Source: Bremia lactucae (Eukaryota; Oomycota; Peronosporomycetes; Peronosporales; Peronosporaceae). From it: a stretch of DNA of 64,000 nucleotides. This document shows positions 21,300 through 33,600 of this stretch, piece by piece. The stretch is from positions 4,632,692 through 4,696,691 of the forward strand of contig NC_090617.1 of assembly GCF_004359215.1 (NCBI RefSeq). Reading direction: 5' to 3'. Positions within the stretch are counted from its first letter, which is position 1. Every line of letters begins with the position of its first letter. The translations under genes were made by a program, and so were the position numbers. The notes beneath the pieces were generated by a model. That model was not told the origin of the DNA and did no database searches. It worked only from the letters and a program-made list of their open reading frames with translations.

Positions 21300-22560
21300 T
21301 AATTCCATTATTTGAGGTTCTGTTAAAACATCGCGATGTAGTTCCCAGAAGAAGTACCGAGACGCCTACCGGCATATTGGGGCATCGGATACAAATAGAC
21401 CTCGAACCTGATACTAAATAAAGTGTAACCAATCAATGGCCTTTGCCAAAAAAACAAGTCAATTGTATCGATGCGTTTTTCGATATGCGAGCCAAGGCGG
21501 GACATGTGCATGAAAACAAATCACCTCACTGCAGTCCGACCTTTTGTGTGCGTAAATCCACAGGTTGATGGCGCGTGGATCATGCTTACAATAAGCTAAA
21601 CACGGCGGCCATACCAGCTCATTGGCTATAAAGGATGACTACTATCGGGTACTCATGAGAGAGTGCGATGTAGCTAAAACAGCTGTAAAGCACCCCAAGC
21701 GTATGCTTTGGGAGTGGCTTGTGATGCACCAAGATTTTAAAAACGCACCAGCAACATGGTGGCTCACGTGATGCGTCAGCACCGTGCCTACGCGTTAAGT
21801 AGGACTGAGGACGGGCTGAGTGCAATAGAGTTGTACAAGCGTCATTTCGGCACTGAATGCAGACGCCCAATTGTACCAACTTGCAAAAGTGCGTCATTGC
21901 GGTCCCCGAGACGCCTGTGCTGGGCTGCATCGTAAGGTACACATGGTGTACAAGCAGACTTAGACAAGGTAAAATCGGTAAGGGAACGGTCAATCCTACG
22001 ACATGTGGAGGATTTGCGCGAATTCCTAGGGTTCGCTAATTACTTGCATAAGGAAGCAAGATTTATGCTGAGCGAACAAAGCCCTTGTCTGACCTCCTTA
22101 AGAGGACGCAGAATTGGTTTGGTTAAAAGAACAAGAGATGGGTTCACATCAGTAAGTCAGTCTCTTATGGAGGAACCGGTCTTGGCATTGCCAGACGTGG
22201 ATAAGCCCTTCAGCGTCGTCTGCAATGCAAGTAACTTTGCGTTCGGTAGCGTGCTCACGCAAAAGGATGACGACAGCGTTGACAGTGTCATCTATTATCA
22301 GTTCCGGCTTTTAAAAGCCGGGACTAATCTACCCTGTGCATGACAAAGAGCTACTCTCAATAAAGTATGCTGTTGTAAAGTTTCGAGTGAAACTATTGAG
22401 CACCGAACCATTTGTGGCTTACGCATCACTGCGGACCTTCAATAAATTCATTGCACCTCTCACCTACAATGGCAAGAGGGCTTACATTCTTCTCTGGATT
22501 AAATTTAAATTAAATACAAGCCGTGGAAGTTGAATGTCTTTGCTGACGCACTATCGCGCA
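21300..22560 (+). pseudogene. Gypsy family B RT and RNase H, heavily degraded
   Basis: Pieces in order: KSPHCSPTFCVRKSTG and DHAYNKLNTAA (RT fingers, about 21510-21610), a WEWLVMHQDFKNAPAT remnant (about 21710), then a jump that omits the YxDD motif, EDLREFLGFANYLHK (about 22010), RNase H start FSVVCNASNFAFGSVL with the first Asp changed to Asn (about 22210), MHDKELLSIKYAVVKF (about 22338), and ADALSRRPYFEAR (about 22540). Many stops and deletions. Confidence 0.82.
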
Positions 22561-23990
22561 GACCATACTTCGAGGCAAGACATAAGGAAAGCGTGTCTCG
22601 TGATAAAGCACAAGTAGATTTGTCAACGTTGGCAGCCACAGAGGTCTACCACGTAACGAGCCCGTTGGCCTCCGAAGTAAAGGATGGCTAAAGTCAGAAA
22701 AAATATTGTCGCCTGCTGTTGGATCACTTTGGTGGACGAAGGTCTCCCTACCGTCACATCTGAAGGCTAAGCTAAGTCGATTTAGCTACAACGGTGGCTT
22801 ACTATGTCATCAGCTGTCACCTTGGATCCCTTAAGAATCTATGTGCATCATTACACAGGTCTTGAGCTGATGATCTTTCACGAGCTCCATGATGCACCAT
22901 CTAGTGAGCATCTGGCCGAGAGACGACATTCTTTCGAGTGTCGGAAATTTTTTGGTGGCCACACCTATATCGATGGGTGGTCAACAATATTCGCTCCTGC
23001 AAACAGTGTTAGCGCACAAATCCTGCATCGTCCAGCAATACGCCATTGAAGCCGCTGCTGATTCCAACGGATTGTTGGAAATCGGTCAGTCTGGGCTTCA
23101 TGTTTGGTATGCTTGGCCACAAGGGTCGGACGGGGTTCGGAGCAGAATATTGCATTTAGCACCATGCAGTAACACGATCACAGGGAGGAGGCAATTCCTT
23201 TGTTCCTGGATTATGTGTACCGACTATATTGGATGCCGGAGTCAATAGAATGGACCGAGATCCACGTTTTACTTCGGGTTTTGGCGTCATGTGCTTAAGC
23301 TGCTGGGTAGGAAGGCCCACATGTCTACAGCCGATCATAGTCAGACCGATGGCCAAACTGAACGTTTTAATCGGGTCGTGGCGGATGTATTGCGCACGGT
23401 AGCGACTCCCAAAGAATGAAACAATTGTTCTTCGTAGAGTTGGCTATCAGTAACAGTGTCCACGCTAGTATTGGTGAGCCACCTACTGGACTGCGCAATC
23501 CTCGGACACCAATCTCGTTTGTGCGCAGCCCGAGTCTTAGTAGAAATGGGCCCCTTTCTACGCTCGGTGCGAAAAAAAGACACAGTTACGTCAATATGAA
23601 GATGACCTGCGAGGGTATCAATTCAAAGACAATAACTTGTCCCCCCAACGTTGCGAAGGCCAACTTACCCTACGTCAACAAAGCAATTAACTCATCGTCT
23701 CGCTAGTTAGCTCAGAGATTCTTGAGAAAGCTGCCCATTTAGGTGCAGCTGCTTCTCGGTTGGGCAGAACCTCAAAACGTGTCGTTCAAACCATCATTCA
23801 CAATGGTGACGCAAGAGAGCCTGGGCGTAAAGCTCAACCGACGGCACGTGAACGTGTTCAGTCGACGTCACAAGCCAGTCGTATTCAACGTGACTTTGTG
23901 ACTGGTGGCATATTACCAATGCCAGCTTCATCCGAACGGCCTTTTCGGATGGGACGAGTGCGTCGCTCCTAGAGCGCGCCTTTCTTAATG
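22561..23990 (+). pseudogene. Gypsy family B integrase, degraded
   Basis: Fragments of the zinc-binding N-terminus (ELMIFHELHDAPSSEHLAER, about 22863-22925) and of the catalytic core (STADHSQTDGQTERFNRVV, about 23324-23380) are readable in different frames. SQTDGQTERFNR is diagnostic of Ty3/Gypsy integrase. A later piece reads TAREAVQS-like and QASRIQRDFVTGGILPMP without a recognisable chromodomain. Confidence 0.83.
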
Positions 23991-24154
23991 CACACAATTG
24001 TTATGGCATCTATATTTGTGGAAGGCTTAGGGCAATCACTTGATCATGTTTCCCCGATCCCGGTCGTGTTGCATTTTAATGAATCAGCCGACCATTACGA
24101 AGCGAAATCCCTGCGCCGCTTTTAGTCACATTCCGATGTGGCGCGACAATAGTC

Positions 24155-25108
24155 ACAGCGACGTAGCTTCACTCGTTTGCATGTGAGAGAAACAATGGGT
24201 GGTACTGTACCCCCTTTTTCTTCTCATCACGCCGCAACTGCTAGTCCACACGAAATTAGCGCAGCACAGCTGGTGTTCCTTCTCATAGGCAGACACTTTG
24301 ACGCGCAGCGCGTCGGCCGGTTTCCAAGAGTTCAAATTCCTTACGTATCATCTCTTCCTGGAATATATTAAGCTTCTGCTGTACGGAGCGGTGGGCAACG
24401 CCTTCCAGCAAGAAAGGGTTGGTTCCCAGCAGCATCAATCAGTGCAGGTGGCGCCCGGTAGGAGCGACGATTTCACCCACCTACTCGCGGCAGTCTATCT
24501 TGCATCCGTTCAGTCGCAAGCGCTGAGCGCTGCTGAACGACGGCTCGGGGATCTCGAAAGTCAAGTCTCGCACCTGACTTCAATTCTTCACGATGTCCGC
24601 GCGAAGGATCGCCACGGTTACCAAAGGCTGAAACTTTGACTGGACCTTTTAAAGAAGTTGCGGCTGATAAATCCGCGTTACACGCGTGATATCTATCTAT
24701 TTCCAAGTCCGTATCGTGGTGGGAGGAGTCATTCGGCAGGAAATATTTTTCACCTTCCCCGTCACCCACACCAGATAGACGCTCGACTCACAGTCGGCGT
24801 CACCATCCATATCCATGTAAGGTGCAATGGGTGAAGTTTGGATGCATGCCCTGTGCTCTTTACTACTATGAGGCGATGTCAGCGGTGTCGACTCCTTGTA
24901 GTCAACAATGAGCGACGGATCTACATCCTCACTGTGAAAGTGAGATGGATCTGTAAGTCCCGTTAGCGCGACAGCAGCAGAAGCTGTCGGCATTGCTACT
25001 GAGAGACTAGGCAGGGCTGCATATTATCGCTGCGCATGCGCTTCGTGCGTGATTGTGTGGGTGTCTTTGCAGACGATCCACCAGCTTTGCCTTTTTTAGG
25101 TGGCATGT
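24155..25108 (-). pseudogene. Antisense ORF of Gypsy family B
   Basis: Minus-strand ATG at 25108 starts MPPKKGKAGGSSAKTPT followed by a basic patch SRTKRMRS. After one frame change it gives AVAMPTASAAVALTGL, DVDPSLIVDYKESTPL and SPIAPYMDMDGDAD down to about 24700, with further scraps (IRKEFELLETGRRAARQS) near 24300. It lies between the plus-strand integrase and the plus-strand family B LTR, the same position as the antisense ORF in families A and C. Function unknown; the basic N-terminus could be nuclear or nucleic-acid binding (inference). Confidence 0.5.
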
Positions 25109-25282
25109 CAGGCGCCGTGTAATGACAAGGATGTACACTCACTGGTCACTAGGAGTGATAGAGAGGACTAAAAACTGGCGCGTAAAGTAGCTCGCTGCCT
25201 CTCTTCCCCCGTTGATGATTTTCAAAGATGTAAAATCCGCTCTTAAAAGAGAGAGTGGTGAAACGGGCCAAAGTTTCCCTAA

Positions 25283-25555
25283 TATTACACAAAATGATTA
25301 AGTACACTTTGTGTACTTAACGGGATGGTCTAATTACTTTATGTATAGTCCTTAGATTTGCCACTTGGGTGTGAGGCATAAAGTGACCCAGTTAACAAGT
25401 ACGCACGTGAAGCTGGATTACCGCTTCCGTGACGACAATTGCTAAGTTCTTTGGGTGAGGTCGCTCAAGTGCCCACCAACTACCTCACTGCAAGTGAGAG
25501 AAGACGATCAAACCGCTTTCTTGCTGTGCCTGGAGGTGTGCGTAAGTAGAGCATG
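25283..25555 (+). repeat. 3' LTR of Gypsy family B, 3'-truncated and internally shortened
   Basis: Starts TATTACAC (expected TGTTACAC), carries the inverted pair AAGTACAC/GTGTACTT, then TGGATTACCGCTTCCGTGACG and GTGAGGTCGC, and stops short of the CCCGCCTACA end. Confidence 0.75.
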
Positions 25556-25559
25556 GTGC

Positions 25560-25860
25560 CTCCTCGACAGAGGGTCCATCTGAGAACGAGCGCTTCCCGC
25601 GCTTCGATTGGAGGTTCTGAACCTCAGCGCGCATCTCACAGGAGATGCGCGTCTTCCAATCAGGGTTCTAAAGGAGTATGCCTCCATAGAAGCATGACCC
25701 GCACCCTTAAAACCACGAGAGGAAAGGTATCCCTGCCTCTTCAGACAAACGAAGCGAGCTTGTAGCGAGCATCGGCTACGGTCTTTTTTTTCGAGCCGTT
25801 CACGGAAAGCATCCAATCTTACAAGCCAGGCCTCGCGGCCTACGCTTTAAGCTTTCAGTA
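25560..25860 (-). pseudogene. REAWL-domain fragment (antisense-ORF type)
   Basis: Minus-strand frame: GREAWLVRLDAFRERLEKKD (about 25795-25850), then LQARFVCLKRQGYLSSRGF. It parallels DREAWLDKLDAFHERIVVGA and YKCTIYLERQDYVASRG at 26999-27110. It is an isolated piece wedged between a family B LTR and a family C LTR. Confidence 0.6.
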
Positions 25861-26062
25861 GAAATGCTTCCAAGCTGATTTATCAAGCTCAAAAGCACCA
25901 ATCGATAGAACTAATGTCTTTTTGCGTCAGTATTACCAAATTTGGATATATTGGAACAATTAAGTCGAACTGATTAAAAGATAAGAATTTTGTACTTCTT
26001 TATTAAGCTCCTCGCATAGGAAATAGTACTTATTATCCCTTTATAAAAGATTATATCTAAGT
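25861..26062 (-). repeat. 3' LTR of a minus-strand Gypsy C element, truncated
   Basis: Matches the part of the family C LTR nearest its minus-strand start (AATCGATAGAACTAATGTC, TTTGGATATATTGGAAC), ending ACTCCGTTATA. The minus-strand interior before it (GTTTAAGGAATATGA) resembles the A polypurine tract context GTTTAAGGGAGGGGTGA. Confidence 0.68.
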
Positions 26063-26167
26063 ATCCGAACACTCCGTTATATCATATTCCTTAAACAACA
26101 GTCACTTTAGTGACTGATTCATAGTGACCGAGAGTACCATTCTGTCTCTCTCCGTTAATAAACACTT

Positions 26168-27180
26168 GTTGGTTTTGTATTAATTCCAGCTTAAATCAAT
26201 TTGATTTAATTTATCAACTTTTATTAATTACGCCTGGTATCAAAACCCGTGCGCGTCGCCTGTGAGGCAGTGAAGCTGGCAGCTGCACGGCCCAGTGCTT
26301 CTATTGCCGATTCAAATGTTTCAGTAGACGCTAATGCGTTTACTGCGGGAAAAACACCTCCTTCTCGAGTTGATGGAATGGTATAATTTCACCTGCTACT
26401 CCCATTGTAGGTGACTCGGCCGAGACGGCATCATCGCCTGACTCGGTGGCAGCTATTAAGGACTTTGGATGAACCGGAGCCACGTCAGTTAAACCTATGG
26501 TCTCTAACGTGACAACCAAAAAGGCGATGTCGAAGTTGTTTCACACCTCACCAGCGCCTTTTGGCTCGGAGCATCTTGTGATGATTCCATGGACGACGAT
26601 CACTCTGGTGATGTTGGTATGCATCACCAGGAACGAAGTAATCCCAAAGGTCACTTCGGTAAGCATGCTTCTGTTAGTGCTACTATGCATCACCAGGGAC
26701 GGAGTGATTCAAAGGATCACTTCAAGAGTAATGTTATCGTAATCGTTTACATAAACTCACGGTAGAGGGACCGCAATGTTTGCGGTACGCTCCCGAGAAA
26801 AAGCTCTAGTTGCCCTGATCGATACCATTTTCTTTATTCCACTCATCCAGGCTTGACAAGCCTTGTGAGAACGAAACGGAATTTTTCGCCGATGCCTTTT
26901 TTTCGGCATCAGTGGTACACTGTAAGCGGGCAAAGAATGTCGTTTCTTTGTTCCAAGCTTGAAACACAATCGTACAGAATGGGCAGACCATAGACCGCGA
27001 GGCCTGGCTTGACAAACTGGATGCTTTCCATGAACGGATCGTAGTCGGTGCACGCTACAAGTGCACCATTTATCTTGAGAGGCAAGATTACGTTGCCTCT
27101 CGTGGGAGGACTCATGCTCATGCCGCGACTTTGTGAAATATGTCATCCCACGTGTGCGATGTCACTTATTGGTGCGTCGT
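26168..27180 (+). pseudogene. Antisense ORF of Gypsy family C, REAWL domain most readable
   Basis: Plus strand, antisense to the family C gag-protease at 27253-29857. The N-terminal part is Ala/Ser-rich (VACEAVKLAAARPSAS, SPATPIVGDSAETASSPD). The C-terminal part reads FFADAFFSASVVHCKRAK, NVVSLFQA-stop-NTIVQNG, DREAWLDKLDAFHERIVVGA, then YKCTIYLERQDYVASRGRTH. Related copies have Trp at the stop. The N-terminal half contains frameshifts. No known family is recognised. Confidence 0.6.
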
Positions 27181-27189
27181 GACACTCAT

Positions 27190-28130
27190 AAATTATGGAT
27201 TAAGAAAATACATCCTGAAGTTCGATCAAATCCTTATATAGTGGATTTGTCTTCAATGACTCCCAAGATTGGGACGTAAATCTTCCATCCGAGTCTTCTC
27301 ATCGAGGACACTTTCGTTCATCGATGAGCTGCTGAGAACCCATTCGCTCTCAGGAAATGCTATTGCCGACCGAATATCGGCCATATAATTTTCATCTGTG
27401 ACAAGTACGCAGATCTGATTGACTTTGCCACAACGCAGATCACGCAAGAATCGTTTCGGTGCTAGCGTCGGCAATTGAGTTATCTCGAAGATAACTTCGG
27501 AGGCGCTATCAGATCAAGGGTACAAGCGCCTACACTTGATCCGTTATTTTCTAAAACAGTTTACGTCTCAGTTTCCTCTTTGAAGTTAATTCCAAAGGTA
27601 GCTGGATACTTTCGACCACAGGTTTCTGGGGATTATTCCCGTAGTTTCTTGGCGACTTATTCCATCAAGTTTTATTTAAGGAGTATCCCCCCTACTACCT
27701 CTTGCTGTGGTTGCGCAACCACAGCGAGATCGTCAGCAATCGACTCTCCAGTCGATCTAGAACTTTCATACTTTCTCCTATAGACAGGCGTTGGATATTT
27801 TCTTGGATGTTGCTTTTCCAGAAAGCATCCTTGTTTCATACCACTCAACTTATTTAAATGGTCGAACTTCGGCGCTGCCTCTAGATAGCCGTCGGTAACT
27901 ATGTTCACGTCACAATGGTATACCGCTGACGCTGCTTCTGCCTGCGCACAGCCGTCGGGATCGAACTCCAGAGTGTGATGGATATTTACACTGAGGACTT
28001 GCGCAGTCATGCAAACGACCGAACAACAAGTAAGGCCATCGCACCCTTTTAGGACATTCGCACGCTTCTGGACGCGCCAAGACGTTCATCAGACGCGCAT
28101 TTGATGAGGAAGAGGTAGGCATCATCATGG
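27190..28130 (-). pseudogene. Protease-RT connector of Gypsy C; RT to integrase deleted
   Basis: Minus strand: NIHHTLEFDPDGCAQAEAAS, FDHLNKLSGMKQGCFLEKQ and KYPTPVYRRKYESSRS, then PTLAPKRFLRDLRCG and SSSSMNESVLDEKTRMEDL at 27253-27474. The latter matches family A just before its RT. Sequence then passes directly into the antisense ORF, so RT, RNase H and integrase are gone. Confidence 0.72.
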
Positions 28131-28169
28131 CTTGATGCTGCCAGTTTATGCATAGCTCGTACTTTCTGA

Positions 28170-28520
28170 GCCATGGTTATCCTAGGATGACGTCAAAGTT
28201 TTCATCCAAATCTATTACGATGAAATCATCATCGTACTTTTTACCCTTTGACGTATATTCAATACCAAATACACGTTTCTTTACTGTCACAGATACGCCT
28301 GTTGCTAGGCGCACTGTCATACTCGTTAGAGGGGATATCACGCTCACTAAATCTGAGCCTGCGATCTTGTAGCGATTAGCGTCGATCGACGCCCTACAGT
28401 GGAATAGGGACTTTAGCGGCAACTTTTTCGCTTCTATAATTTTCAAGGTGATAAGGTTAACCTTATCACCATGGGCAGTTAAATACAATGTTTGCGTGTG
28501 AGGAGCAACTTTCGTTAAAA
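28170..28520 (-). pseudogene. Gypsy family C aspartic protease
   Basis: Minus-strand translation: VNLITLKIIEAKKLPLKSLF, CRASIDANRYKIAGSD, MTVRLATGVSVTVKKRVFG and DDDFIVIDLDENFDVILG. The position where DSGAS is expected reads CRASIDA, so the catalytic Asp turn is altered. The fold order matches family A. Confidence 0.72.
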
Positions 28521-28639
28521 GGCCTACAATTCCTTTGACGTTGCTGGATCAGTACGGCACATGCACCCTTCTACCCCGACCGTTTTTGACGATCCGCCTG
28601 GTCGTTGCGATTTGGCAACAGCATTACATCCGTGTCCTC

Positions 28640-29857
28640 CGCTGTTTCTAGCGGGAGGTCGATCATTTCGCTAAGTGCTTCTTGGCACTGGGAGTGGGGC
28701 ACAAGATCATAGATGCAGTGGCCCGTCTTTTGACAACGATTGCATTTTTGCGATCATTTAAGACTTGAAAAGCGAGGCTTCTCTGTTTCCACATACGAGA
28801 GGTCCATAGGTTCTGGACCTCCGTTTTCTTATCGTCTCGGAGGACGATAAGCGCCAGAGTGGACGAAAGCCTGTTCAAGAATGAATTCCTCCTGTTCCGC
28901 TATATTGATCGCCAGGTCGAGCGACTCTAGTTCGAGCCGGAACAGGTGAGTCTTAACCGGACCGTCTCAAGACGTTTTATAAACACAGTTACCTGTCTTT
29001 GTTAATTAATTGGATGACTCACGATACAGTTGACAAGGTATCGTGTAGGTTGGGCATAAGTGTTTAGGTCACGCTTGCCCTTCTTCCAATCCAGAATCTC
29101 GGCTCCAGCCCTGAATTTGGCACGTGGCGGCTCAAATGTTTGCCTGAGCCGATTTTTTTTCTTAAAGACCTCATACGACCCAAAGATCAATGAGTCGTGA
29201 GAATCTTGGACCCATAAGCCCAAGATTTTGCACGTCCGGCTAAGTTGAACATGCCAAATTTCACTTTCGTCGCATCGTCATTGATGCGGCCAGCTTCAAT
29301 GGCGTCGTCAAATTCGACGAACCATCTTAAAAAGGAGTCGCCTTCGACTATATGTGATAACCTATTCATAATTATGTTTTAATTTTATTTATTTCAAACT
29401 TTTATTGAATTGTTTCATTAATTTATATTTTATGGCTTAAACTAAGAAATATTGATCATTATGCTTTCGGGTCGACGCGAAGCGTCGGCCCGCTAGCAGC
29501 ATGTAAATGCTGCTGTCTCAACAGTTCAAACTGTTTAGCACCCTCTTCTTTCAAAATTTCCGCGTGTTGAGAGCCTTGCTGGTGAAGTAATGCTACTTTT
29601 CTTGCGTATCGTCGATTTAATGTTGTATGAGCTCGGCTATGGCCGCATCTTGTTCATCTGTCCCAAAGTGAACAGCATGGCGCCAACGACTGGCCCGCCT
29701 ACGACCGAACTCATGCGGTCGGTCGCTCTCCATTCAAGGTGACTCAAATGGGTGAACCTTTTACGCGTTGCTTGTTAGCCTTCTTGAGGGGCTTGAAAGC
29801 TCCCTCCATCTTCATTCTACATGTCGATGTTGGATCGAACGTCCGTAGGCTACCAGG
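28640..29857 (-). pseudogene. Gypsy family C gag, broken
   Basis: From the LTR downward: EDGGSFQAP-type start (about 29815), VVGGPVVGAMLFTLGTDE, GDSFLRWFVEFDDAIEAGRI, KFGMFNLAGRAKSWAYGSK, LIFGSYEVFKKKNRLRQTFE, KKGKRDLNTYAQPTRYLVN. The knuckle zone near 28690-28740 reads CQKTGHCIYDLVPH in one frame. An AT-rich insertion with no coding sense interrupts near 29360-29460. The better capsid copy is at 50950-51480. Confidence 0.82.
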
Positions 29858-30275
29858 TGTAACGGAGCACCCTTTGCTAGTACTAATAAAAGTACTAATC
29901 AACCTACTCTGTTTACAGTGAAGGTCGGGGCCTCGATAACTTAACTTCCACGACGAGCAGAGGAAAGTTCTAATAGCTAAGAAGCGTAACGATCTTTTAT
30001 CTACTAACAAATTTAATATATTCGTGAATAACTATCTCTGGCGGCTTCTTGCGCACCGCACAATCGTGTCTTGTGACGAGCCTGGGATTGATTCAAACTG
30101 AAATTAATCAATCGATAGAACTGATTTCTTATTGCGTCAATATTATCAAATTTGGAAATATTGGAATTATAAAGCCAAAATCAAATAAAAATAATAATTT
30201 TGTATATATTTATTTCCTATTTATAGAAAATAATATTAATTATTCCTTTTATAGGAAATATATGGAACCGGACAG
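29858..30275 (-). repeat. 5' LTR of the minus-strand Gypsy C element
   Basis: Plus strand starts TGTAACGGAGCACC and contains GCACAATCGTGTCTTGTGACG. The PBS (TGGTAGCCTACGG, minus strand) adjoins. The distal end near 30275 is degenerate. This is the last repeat before the gene island. Confidence 0.82.
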
Positions 30276-30465
30276 ATTATTCTTTGTGAAACATAAGTGA
30301 TAATCAGCACCTAAATAAAAATACAAATGCACAAAACGCCTATTCTGATAAGCAGCCAATGCTGCTGCTTCTTGTTATGAACTAATAAAATCCTTGCTCC
30401 AATTTTTTAAACGAAACAGATCAGTGCGCAGCCGAAGAGAAAAAAGGTTATACCGGTTATATTTA

Positions 30466-30478
30466 AATCACTCTCACC
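30466..30478 (+). promoter_or_regulatory. Candidate oomycete initiator for the UVR-motif gene
   Basis: AAATCACTCTCAC contains TCACTCT, fitting the oomycete initiator core YCAYTYY, about 139 bases before the ATG at 30608. Pattern match only. Confidence 0.4.
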
Positions 30479-30607
30479 TACGAAATCTCTCGTGCGGTGT
30501 GTGCGAGATCTGTCACCAAGAACAAAGGCATCTTGAGGGACAGCGCCCAACTATCTTCATTGCCGTGTGTGGTACCAAGTGACGTTCCTCTCTGTATTTT
30601 TCCTAGC

Positions 30608-33600
30608 ATGTTTGGCCGATTCTTTAAAAATAAAGAGGACGGCAAGAATGGCCCTCCAGGCCATCAACGCCAAGGTGGACAAAACGGAACGATCGACGAC
30701 CCTCCGGTCGGTGGAGGCTTTTTTAATCTCCCACCTCCCGTAGCCAAGCCTTATGGTACCTCCAACCCCACTGCTTTGAATAATTTTGTACCCTCAAGTG
30801 GAACTGGAGGATACCCACCTTCCGTGACCTATGGTAACTCCAGTACCCAGGACAATACCGCAGTGCACGGCTCGGATATGTTTGGTGGCATGGCAGTTCG
30901 AGAACCTTCTGCTGCGAAGCCAATAGCAAGGTATCAGCCTCAGCATCCGAATCAGTATGGAGGCAATGGAGGTGCACCTCAAAGCGCGGCGAATGCGCCA
31001 CATGGGACGTCAGGAAACAGTTTATTTACTGGACTCGCAGTTGCTTCCGTTCCAATGGTATCAGTCTCAGACGCGAGTACCCATGTACCGATCATACCGG
31101 TACCGGATGACACCGGGGCGTCAACAATCCCAACGTATACTAGCGAGCATAGGAAGTCGATGAAAAGCTCAAGGCTGATTCATCATAATGAAGGTGGTAA
31201 TACTGATGCTTTATCTTCGTCACAGTTTTCTCGCACTAGTGCAGGCAGTAGTAGTGCGACATCGAAATCGAGTTTAAAAGGTGGAAAAAAGAAGAAAAAG
31301 AAGACGTTCCGTCCTGGGTTTGGTCGACAGCTTTCGGATGAATCTGCTGCTGCGTTGCAACGTGGTGATATTAAAGAAGATGAAGTGATTTTACAGCAGC
31401 AGCAAGAAAAGAGTCGCATTTCGGATCACTCGGATACTTCTCGGAACACGCGTCTTGCGACGAATCCCACTGATTTGGCTCACTTGCTACCTCCTGTTAA
31501 ATCAGGCTCCGTGTTGCAAGGACTGACCGTGCATCATGGGAGTAAGAAAGCTTCAGGTGGCAGTGTGTTAGCTGGTCTCACGGTCCACACACCAGCGTCA
31601 CCCGCTTTGTCTGTACCTAAGAATGAGCCTTCTGCTGACTATAAACCTAGCAATCTCTTGTCGGGACTGAGCATTCAGAAGACGCCAAGCACGATTCGAA
31701 GTGAAAAGAGTTTAGAATCAGTAACTGTGATTCCAGAAGTCGAATGTAATGATGAACCCGTGCAGCTTCTTGTTTCCACGCCAGCATCGCCAATAACGCC
31801 GGAAAATCGATTGCTTCATACGTTACGAGACTTTCATGAAAGTGCTGTTGGGTTTCGTCAATTAACAGCGAAGCAGAACGAAGAAGAAAATCGCCTTTTG
31901 GAACGTAAAGTGCATCTAACGAGCCAATTAACGCAGTTTGAGTTGGATTTAAGGGACGTCGAAGCGCAACAACACCATGCGTGTGAAGTCGAAGACTTTG
32001 AGAAAGCCGATGCTTTGAATGCAACGATCAATAGCGTACGCCATTGCATCTCCCTTACGGAAAGTGACGTTCGCAAAGTCGAGAGTGAATTGGTGGCGTT
32101 TCTCAAGGCGAAAGAAAAGGCGTTTGCGAATCAACTTAAGAGTACGCGCGGGACATTACGGGAGCTCGAAAGCTTTTGTGAAGACCAAGAATCGGAACGA
32201 ACGATTGCACGGAATGAGTACAAATTATACCATTTGAATCAAACCCAACAGCTTCAATTTGAGGCGGAACGGATCGAGACGGAGATGCATCATGTCTCGG
32301 TGAGTCTCGAGAACGTCATTGCTGAAAAGTCAGAGATTGAAGCAACGATTGAAGGTCAATGCAGTACCGAGTTTGCGATTCAGGTCCGACTAAGTGACGA
32401 AAAGAAGGCCGTGGAAGAAGAAGTGCGGGAGCTCGAACGAAAGCTCAAGGATAAGCGGAAGCGCGTTGAAGCGATTCAGTCGTCGATTGATAGTGCACAG
32501 CGTGACATTAATACTGTTCGAAAGCGGTACTCTCGCCAATTAAAGCGCATTGCGGAACGCGAGGAAGGTATTAAAAAGACCAAAGCCGAGGTCGAATCTG
32601 ATGGAAAGCACCTGGCGCAGCAGCGTGTAGACTTTGAGAAACAAATTCAACAATACACGGATACTGTTGCGGTGATTGGCAAACGCATTGGAGCTGTGAA
32701 AGAAGAGATGCGAGCCGCTACGTTACTGGCAAATGTCTTGGAAGTACAGGAGACTCGTCGGGAGCAAGCGATTTTGCGCAAGAAACAGCAAACGGCGGAG
32801 CTGAGCTCGCTTAATGATGCGGCCGCTATTGCCGAACAGAGTTTCACGATGCTTCGTAAGCAGCACGAGGAGCTTGAAAAGTCCTCTGCGATTCATCGTA
32901 ATGCCATTGCATCGGCAGAAGCTATGATTCCACGGCTAGAGCAAGAAAAGAAAGGAGCTGCGGCACAGCGGAATTTTAAGGAAGCTGCTCGGATCTCAAA
33001 GGATATCAAAGCTCTTGAAAAGGATCGTTCGACCGCCGAGGAGATGGTGGAAGTCGTTGAAATGGAGATGCACGATTTAAACGAGCGCATTGATAAGCGA
33101 CAAGTCGAGTTTGAAGAAAAGAAGCAAGAGTTGAAAAAAATGCAAAAACGTCTGGAATTGGCCACGCTGCACGAGCTGTGGAAAGAAGCGAAGCATTTAC
33201 GAACCGCATTGCATAAGATTGAAAAGCACAAGAGCGAAGGCGATGCGGCTAGTGATGGAATGGACTTTCGTTCATCAGCCATATTGCTGATTCAGGCCGA
33301 ATACGACGCGTGTATGCTCCAGGTGGAGTCGTTTGAAAAGAAGTATGACGTGAGTGATCCTGCAAAGGACGAACCTGTGGAGGAAGAGGACGATCACGAC
33401 GATGAATTGATTGATGGCGATGAGAATGACCGAAGTGACCATGTTTTACGGTCGAGTTTGATCGGAAGAACCACGGATGGGAGCGCTTTGGATGGAAATG
33501 TTGAGGATTTAGAAGACAGCAGCAGTGCGCTCAAGGCGATTGAAGCTCAGCTATATGAACTTGAGTCGAAAATTGAAATCGCGACGGAGAATGAAGAGTA

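Noticed and set aside
26235..26242. TGGTATCA, like a plant-type initiator-Met primer-binding site
   Set aside because: It lies inside the antisense ORF region of a minus-strand family C element whose own PBS is at 29845-29857; no LTR ends just before it.
30497..30607. Upstream extension of the UVR-motif protein by 37 codons
   Set aside because: It begins at GTG, not ATG; the first ATG is 30608, where a natural start MFGRFFKNKEDG begins.
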